Source of the DNA: JAUWCL01 sp964599375
GTDB taxonomy: Bacteria > Krumholzibacteriota > Krumholzibacteriia > Krumholzibacteriales > Krumholzibacteriaceae
Assembly (NCBI GenBank): GCA_964599375.1
Contig: CAZREW010000008.1
Span: 67,832-131,831, forward strand
Reading direction: 5' to 3'
Length of the DNA stretch: 64,000 bases
Below the pieces are notes generated by a model. The model did not search any database. It had not been told where the DNA came from and saw only the letters and a program-made list of their open reading frames with translations. The position numbers and the translations under genes are program-made. Of this stretch, positions 59,442 through 64,000 are shown piece after piece. Position 1 is the first letter of the stretch. Every line of letters starts with the position of its first letter.

Positions 59442-60548
59442 ATGAATGAGCGTCCGATTAAGATAGTGATGATAGGCTCTAAGGGGATCCCTGCCCTTTT
59501 CGGCGGTATCGAGAAGCATGTCGAGGAGATATCCCTGAGACTCGCGGCCAGAGGCCATTCGGTGACCGTTTACGGACGCGCGCCTTTCAGCAGAAATGGC
59601 GTTCAAGGCGGGGTAAGGGTAAAGGTCCTTCCGTCCATCCCGACCAAGAACCTGGAGACGGCATCGAACTCGATGATTTCGAGCATCGCGGCTTTCTTCG
59701 GAGATTTCGATATCATCCACTTTCACGGTATCGGGCCTTCCATATTCTGCTGGATACCCGTAAGGCCGGGATCGAGGACGGTCTGCACTGTCCACGCTCT
59801 CGATTACAGGCAGAGCAAATGGGGGGAGAAGGCGAAGAAACTGCTGATGCTCGGGGAAAAGAGAGCGGTAACGAATGCTGACGCGACCATCGCAGTATCA
59901 AAGCTTATGGCGAAAGAGCTCTCCATAAGGTACGGGAGGGATGTCCGGTATATCCCTAACGGAGCGACGGTGTCCGCGGGCCCGCCCTTCAGGGACGCGG
60001 CTGAACTCGGAATAGAGCCGGGCCGCTACATACTGAGTGTAGGCCGGTTCATCGTGGAGAGGGGATTCGATACGCTTATCGATGCTTTCGAGAGACTCGA
60101 TGTCGACATGAGGCTTGTCATAGCGGGAGACGCGAGATTCGAGGAGGACTACGCGTCAAGGATAAAGGAGATGGCAGGTGAAAGGGTCATCCTGCCCGGG
60201 TATGTGACGGGAAGAAAGATCGATGAACTTTATGAGCACTGTGCCTTGTATGTGCTTCCATCGCTGGTCGAGGGCCTGCCCATATCGCTGATCGAGGCGA
60301 TGGGTCATTCGCGCCCTGTGATAGTGAGTGACATCCCAGAGAATCTGGAGGTCGCCGGCGGCATCGCCGAGTCATTCAGGGCCGGCGACTCCGACGATCT
60401 GTTCAGGGCGATCAAGAGAGTGCTTTCGCTCAGCGCCGCCGAGCGTGCCGGCATGGGCAAGGCGGGTCGTGATAAGGTCGAATCTGAGTACGACTGGGAC
60501 AGGATCACAGATTCGATCGAGGATCTTTATAGAGAACTGTTGCCCTGA
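59442..60548 (+). CDS. GT4 glycosyltransferase, DUF1972/rhamnosyltransferase-type
   Basis: 368 residues. IVMIGSKGIPALFGGIEKHVEEISLRLAARGHSVTVYGR is the N-terminal motif shared by Cps2F/WsaF-type transferases; IHFHGIGPSIFCWIPVRPG; hinge VSKLMAKELSIRYGRDVRYIPNG; donor domain YILSVGRFIVERGFDTLIDAFERL; CALYVLPSLVEGLPISLIEAMGHSRPVIVSDIPENLEVAGG. A rhamnosyl donor would fit the rmlA/rmlC/rmlD genes nearby (inference). Confidence 0.87.
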   Translation: MNERPIKIVMIGSKGIPALFGGIEKHVEEISLRLAARGHSVTVYGRAPFSRNGVQGGVRVKVLPSIPTKNLETASNSMISSIAAFFGDFDIIHFHGIGPSIFCWIPVRPGSRTVCTVHALDYRQSKWGEKAKKLLMLGEKRAVTNADATIAVSKLMAKELSIRYGRDVRYIPNGATVSAGPPFRDAAELGIEPGRYILSVGRFIVERGFDTLIDAFERLDVDMRLVIAGDARFEEDYASRIKEMAGERVILPGYVTGRKIDELYEHCALYVLPSLVEGLPISLIEAMGHSRPVIVSDIPENLEVAGGIAESFRAGDSDDLFRAIKRVLSLSAAERAGMGKAGRDKVESEYDWDRITDSIEDLYRELLP

Positions 60549-60605
60549 TACGGTGTTACCCGTCAGGCAGAAGCCTTTCGCTGACTGTGCGCAAGGCAAT
60601 ATCTA

Positions 60606-60634
60606 TTGACACTCAGCACCTCTTCTGATAGAGA
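60606..60634 (+). promoter_or_regulatory. Promoter for SPOR lipoprotein gene
   Basis: TTGACA (60606-60611) and TAGAGA (60629-60634) with 17-base spacing. The TTGACA holds the TTG that would be the far start of the longer reading frame, so it supports the start at 60678. Confidence 0.6.
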
Positions 60635-60677
60635 AAACCGGTATTCCGGGTCATTTGAACGGGTCGGGAGGTCAGAC

Positions 60678-61253
60678 TTGAGAAGTAAAATCAGGCGTTT
60701 CTACCCACTGGCGGCCGTGGTGGCATTTATTATATTTATCTCCATACTACCAGGATGCGCCGGCACCGGCCGGTCCACGCAGTCTCCGGTCGAACAGCGG
60801 GAGGTGGCAAAACCTCCGGCGCGGAGCGAAGCGGACCGTAAAACGAAGCCGGAGAGACATGCGGCGGATGTGCCGTACGACCTCGAGAGTGAGAAGCCCG
60901 AGGATGATTCGGTAAAAAGCGGCGAATCCACGATAGAGAGGATCGAACCGGTAAAGGCGGATACGTTTTCAGTGGAGGAGACAGTGGAGCCTCCCGCTGC
61001 CGCCGCGGGGTACGAACTCGGTTACAGGGTCCAGCTCGCGGCGTTCGCAGAACCTGCGGGGGCGAGGGACCTGAAGAAAAAAATCATGGCGGCCACAGGC
61101 ATGGCGGCTTATATAGACTACGAGGATGGCCTGTATAAAGTCAGGGCGGGAGATTTCGCCACGCGCGCCGAAGCTCTGGAAGCACGCGCGAAACTGGCCA
61201 CTGATTATCCGGACTGCTGGATAGTGCGGACGACCGTTATGAAGGCGAGATAG
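60678..61253 (+). CDS. SPOR-domain lipoprotein
   Basis: 191 residues from TTG 60678, chosen because GGGAGG lies six bases upstream and the protein then opens with a lipoprotein signal (SKIRRFYPLAAVVAFIIFISILPGC). A charged, Glu/Lys/Pro-rich linker follows, then a SPOR peptidoglycan-binding domain (about 120-190: GYRVQLAAFAEPAGARDLKKKI, YKVRAGDFATRAEALEARAKLATDYPDCWIV). Likely binds denuded glycan strands at the septum or cell envelope. Confidence 0.82.
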   Translation: MRSKIRRFYPLAAVVAFIIFISILPGCAGTGRSTQSPVEQREVAKPPARSEADRKTKPERHAADVPYDLESEKPEDDSVKSGESTIERIEPVKADTFSVEETVEPPAAAAGYELGYRVQLAAFAEPAGARDLKKKIMAATGMAAYIDYEDGLYKVRAGDFATRAEALEARAKLATDYPDCWIVRTTVMKAR

Positions 61254-61276
61254 CACAAGAAGGAGAGCGACGCCGG

Positions 61277-62347
61277 ATGCCCGAACTTCGTAAAAGCCCG
61301 ATCATCGAACGATGGGTGATCATCTCCACCGAGAGGGGCAAGAGACCGCTCGATTTCAAGAGGGAGAAGAAACCCGCTATCGGCGGGTTCTGTCCCTTCT
61401 GCACAGGGATGGAAGACAAGACGCCCCCGGAGGTGCTTGCCTACAGGGACCCGCTTTCCGCACCGAACACTCCCGGTTGGAAGGTGAGGGTCGTTCCGAA
61501 CAAGTTTCCCGCGCTGCAGATCGAGGGCGACCTCGACAAGAGAGGCGACGGCATATACGACACGATGCGAGGTGTCGGCGCCCATGAAGTACTGATAGAA
61601 TCACCCGACCATTCGAAGAACCTGCATCACCTTCCACTGGACCACGTGGAAAGCATCTTCTGGGCTCTCAGGGACCGCTGCATAGACCTCAAGAAGGATT
61701 CGCGCTTCAGGTACATCCTGATATTCAAGAACTGGGGAGAGGAAGCAGGAGCGTCTCTCGAGCATTCGCACATGCAGGTTATCGCTACGCCGATCATCCC
61801 GAAGAGGGCGATAGAGGAGCTGGAAGGCTCGAAGTTCCACTACAAGTTGAAGGAAAGGTGCATCTACTGCGACATACTCAAGCAGGAGCAGAAGGAAGGC
61901 TCTAGGATCATCTATCAGAACGAGTATTTCATCTCGATCGCGCCGTATGCCTCGCGATTTCCGTTCGAGGCATGGGTCCTTCCGCTTCAGCACATCTCCG
62001 CTTTCGAGAAGACCCCGACGGAATGGTTCCCGGCGCTCGCCGATATCATGAAAACGGTCCTGACCCGCCTGGACGTCACGCTAGATGAGCCGCCCTTCAA
62101 CTTCATAATCCACTCGGCTCCATGCAAGACCCCGGACCTCGACTATTATCACTGGCATATAGAGATCATGCCGAAGCTCACTAAGGTCGCCGGGTTCGAA
62201 TGGGGCAGCGGTTTCTACATCAATCCGACACCGCCGGAATTCGCGGCCGAAACGCTTCGGAACGTCGACCTCAGCGGCGCTAAGGGCAGTAACACCGATA
62301 TGAAGAATGCAGAGGACTTGGAATGGCCTCAGAAAAAATCGAAGTAG
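61277..62347 (+). CDS. galT: Galactose-1-phosphate uridylyltransferase
   Basis: 356 residues, HIT-superfamily fold. ELRKSPIIERWVIISTERGKRP start; zinc residues in GFCPFCTGMEDKTPPE; active-site segment ASLEHSHMQVIATP with the nucleophilic His of HxH (HSH as in thermophile and archaeal enzymes rather than HPH); second Cys pair CIYCDI; C-domain DYYHWHIEIMPKLTK. Exchanges UMP between UDP-glucose and galactose-1-phosphate, linking galactose to the UDP-sugars used in the glycan clusters. Overlaps glgA by 25 bases. Confidence 0.92.
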   Translation: MPELRKSPIIERWVIISTERGKRPLDFKREKKPAIGGFCPFCTGMEDKTPPEVLAYRDPLSAPNTPGWKVRVVPNKFPALQIEGDLDKRGDGIYDTMRGVGAHEVLIESPDHSKNLHHLPLDHVESIFWALRDRCIDLKKDSRFRYILIFKNWGEEAGASLEHSHMQVIATPIIPKRAIEELEGSKFHYKLKERCIYCDILKQEQKEGSRIIYQNEYFISIAPYASRFPFEAWVLPLQHISAFEKTPTEWFPALADIMKTVLTRLDVTLDEPPFNFIIHSAPCKTPDLDYYHWHIEIMPKLTKVAGFEWGSGFYINPTPPEFAAETLRNVDLSGAKGSNTDMKNAEDLEWPQKKSK

Positions 62348-63825
62348 CGCTCGTGACGACGGAGATCGTGCCATACTCGAAGGTCGGAGGGCTGGCCGAC
62401 GTGATGGGCTCGCTTCCCGACGAGCTCGAAAAGCTCGGAGCAGACATCACCGTCTTTACACCGCTCTACGACTCGATAGACCGGGGCAGGTACATGATCG
62501 AGAAAGTCGGCGGCCTCGATGGCCTCTGTGTCACGGTAGCTGGGAAGGCGCACCAGTTCAGCATATATTCCGGGACGAAACCCGGCACTGACATAGATGT
62601 CTACTTCCTCGAGAACGAACACTTCTACGGGCGCGAAAATATCTACACTACCGCTGACGGGGAGGGATTCGAGGACGAGGATGAAAGGACGATCTTCTTC
62701 AACCTTGCGGTCATCGAGGCGCTCAAGACCCTGAAGATGTCTCCCGATGTCATACACTGCAATGATTTTCATTCTGGGCTCATACCAGTCTACATCGCAG
62801 GGGAGAAGCAGACCGACTCGCGCTTCAGGAACACCGGGACCGTTTTCAGCATACACAACCTTGCCTACCAGGGCCTCTTCGAGCCGGATTTCCTCGAGAA
62901 AGCCGGGTTCGATCCTGAGATCTTCCAGCCGATGAGCCCGTTCGAGTTCTGGGGCAGGGTCAACGTGATGAAGATGGCGCTGATGTTCACAGGCATGATC
63001 AGCACCGTCAGCAGGACATACGCTGAGGAGATAACAACCACCGATGAGTACGGTTATGGCCTCGAGGGAGTCCTCCGTTACAGGAGCAGAGACCTTGTGG
63101 GCATACTTAACGGGATCGATCCCGTTGCGTGGGATCCCGCCACGGATGAACTGATCCCTGCCAATTTCACAAGAAAAGACCTTTCGGGCAAGAAGGAGAA
63201 CAAGGCCGCCCTGCTGGGGGAATTCGGTCTGCCGGCCGGAGATGAGCCGCTGATAGGCATCGTCTCGAGACTGGTAGACCAGAAGGGGTTCGACATCCTC
63301 TACGAGGCACTCGAGAAGCTCCTCGATATGGAGATGAAGATAGTCATCCTCGGAACGGGACAGCAGAAGTACCACGAGTCGTACACGGAGCTCGCCGGGA
63401 GATTCCCAGACAGGCTCGGCGTCAGGCTCGAGTTCAACAACAGGCTGGCCCATCTCATAGAGGCTGGGAGCGATTACTTCCTGATGCCGTCGAAGTATGA
63501 GCCCTGCGGGCTGAACCAGATGTACAGCTTCCGTTATGGCACGATGCCGGTAGTAAGGGCCACGGGCGGGTTAAAGGACACGGTTAAAGATCTCGATACC
63601 AGGGGAAGCCGTGGCAACGGGTTCACATTCGAGCCTTATACTGCGAAAGCGCTTATCGAGGCATTGAAAAAGGCCATCGAGTTCTTCGCTGACGGCAAAG
63701 CGGTCGAGAAGACCCGTAAAAGGATCATGGCCGAGGACCACTCCTGGAAGGCATCGGCGAATGAATATCTTGAGATGTACGGGAGGGCTAAAGGCCGTAT
63801 CGGAATGAGGTTGACAACCCCTTGA
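62323..63825 (+). CDS. glgA: Glycogen/starch synthase
   Basis: 500 residues, GT5. EVALVTTEIVPYSKVGGLADVMGSLPDELEKLG contains the KxGG ADP-glucose-binding loop; VIHCNDFHSGLIPVY; FSIHNLAYQGLF; NGIDPVAWDPATD; IGIVSRLVDQKGFDILYEAL; MPSKYEPCGLNQMYSFRYGTMPVVRATGGLKDTV. Extends alpha-1,4-glucan from ADP-glucose in the cytoplasm. Together with trehalose and galactose genes it places storage carbohydrate at this end of the window. Confidence 0.95.
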   Translation: MASEKIEVALVTTEIVPYSKVGGLADVMGSLPDELEKLGADITVFTPLYDSIDRGRYMIEKVGGLDGLCVTVAGKAHQFSIYSGTKPGTDIDVYFLENEHFYGRENIYTTADGEGFEDEDERTIFFNLAVIEALKTLKMSPDVIHCNDFHSGLIPVYIAGEKQTDSRFRNTGTVFSIHNLAYQGLFEPDFLEKAGFDPEIFQPMSPFEFWGRVNVMKMALMFTGMISTVSRTYAEEITTTDEYGYGLEGVLRYRSRDLVGILNGIDPVAWDPATDELIPANFTRKDLSGKKENKAALLGEFGLPAGDEPLIGIVSRLVDQKGFDILYEALEKLLDMEMKIVILGTGQQKYHESYTELAGRFPDRLGVRLEFNNRLAHLIEAGSDYFLMPSKYEPCGLNQMYSFRYGTMPVVRATGGLKDTVKDLDTRGSRGNGFTFEPYTAKALIEALKKAIEFFADGKAVEKTRKRIMAEDHSWKASANEYLEMYGRAKGRIGMRLTTP

Positions 63826-63840
63826 CCGGCTATTTATAAT
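63811..63840 (+). promoter_or_regulatory. tRNA promoter inside the end of glgA
   Basis: TTGACA (63811-63816, within the last codons of glgA) and a perfect TATAAT (63835-63840) with 18-base spacing, 19 bases before tRNA-Gly. Both hexamers match consensus, as expected for stable RNA. Confidence 0.82.
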
Positions 63841-63859
63841 CTATAAAACACAGGGAAGA

Positions 63860-63935
63860 GCGGGAATAGCTCAGTTGGTAGAGCGCAACCTTGCCAAGGT
63901 TGAGGTCGCGGGTTCGAACCCCGTTTCCCGCTCCA
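63860..63935 (+). tRNA. tRNA-Gly(GCC)
   Basis: 76 bases. Acceptor GCGGGAA pairs with TTCCCGC, discriminator T and encoded CCA at 63933-63935; D-arm with AGCTCAGTTGGTAGAGC; anticodon GCC at 63893-63895 flanked by TT and AA; T-arm with GGTTCGAACC. Eight T residues follow before tRNA-Cys. Confidence 0.97.
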
Positions 63936-63945
63936 TTTTTTTTGA

Positions 63946-64000
63946 GGCGGCATAGCCAAGTGGCTAAGGCGACGGTCTGCAAAACCGTTATCACCGGTTC
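63946..64000 (+). tRNA. tRNA-Cys(GCA), truncated by window end
   Basis: Acceptor GGCGGCA, D-arm GCCAAGTGGCTAAGGC, anticodon GCA at 63979-63981 within CTGCAAA; the sequence ends in the T-arm (GGTTC). Eleven bases after tRNA-Gly, probably co-transcribed from the same promoter. Confidence 0.92.

Noticed and set aside
60557..60596. GTCAG/CTGAC hairpin after the GT4 gene as terminator
   Set aside because: Short stem with long loop and no T-run.
62329..63453. 374-residue minus-strand open frame opposite glgA
   Set aside because: GC-rich antisense shadow with no recognisable domain; glgA has full-length homology on the plus strand.
1..64000. CRISPR arrays, insertion sequences, prophage or toxin-antitoxin genes
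   Set aside because: No tandem repeats with spacers, transposase, phage structural or toxin motifs were seen on either strand.

Overview
The window is 64 kb of GC-rich bacterial DNA from a Gram-negative (diderm) organism. It carries a lipid A/core exporter (MsbA type), a nucleotide-activated heptose pathway, several heptosyltransferase-family genes, Wza/Wzz-type export proteins and many lipoproteins. Arginine is mostly encoded by AGG and many genes start with GTG or TTG. The Gld-type ABC system, DUF4340, DUF5752, AmmeMemoRadiSam genes and the XrtA-type polysaccharide ATPase together suggest an uncultured lineage of the FCB group or a deltaproteobacterium-like phylum (inference, low confidence). 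Coding density is very high and no gene-free gap reaches 300 bases; the longest gaps (32587-32797, 11286-11480, 53447-53633, 16127-16303) hold promoters and RNA signals.

Layout. 1-3969 (+): the 3' part of nadB, a small Minf_1886-like protein and a membrane spermidine-synthase-fold protein, all overlapping. 3978-11285 (-): one operon reading ATPase, permease, GldG-like protein, DUF4340 protein (a Gld-type ABC system), then a Tat-signal radical SAM enzyme and a secreted MEMO-AMMECR1 fusion (an exported AmmeMemoRadiSam pair). 11481-16126: small envelope proteins, a zinc-ribbon tail-anchored protein, a DUF72 protein and a GT-C glycosyltransferase. 16224-30641 (+): hsp20, lon and a tightly overlapping LPS-core operon (GT9 genes, msbA, hldE1/hldE2 halves, GT4 and WaaE-like genes). 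30752-32586: DUF3108 protein and a deoxyhypusine-synthase-like protein.

32614-46034 (+): an exopolysaccharide operon. It begins with a consensus-like promoter and a structured leader ending in an intrinsic terminator that abuts the ribosome-binding site. Then come a priming sugar transferase, Wza-like lipoprotein, Wzz-like chain-length protein, ExeA/XrtA-type ATPase, BY-kinase-like ATPase, an unrecognised nucleotidyltransferase plus alkaline-phosphatase-superfamily pair, a flippase, GT2, a small DMT/SMR-type protein, an 857-residue membrane protein and a GT4. 46038-50232 (-): trehalose operon (DUF5752, TreT, OtsB, OtsA), divergent from an rmlA-like gene at 50378. RmlD- and RmlC-like genes and a decayed glycosyltransferase follow on the minus strand. 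53634-60548 (+): a second glycan cluster with a WbpE/WbpB/WbpD-like set for a diacetamido sugar, a second priming transferase, GT4 genes and a radical SAM protein. 60678-63825: SPOR lipoprotein, galT, glgA; then tRNA-Gly and a truncated tRNA-Cys.

Taken together the window is mainly a surface-glycan and storage-carbohydrate island. The most unusual signals are the apparent strand-exchange attenuator before the exopolysaccharide operon, a lon gene with no standard start codon lying in frame behind the hsp20 amber stop, the exported AmmeMemoRadiSam pair, and the nucleotidyltransferase/phosphodiesterase pair inside the exopolysaccharide operon.
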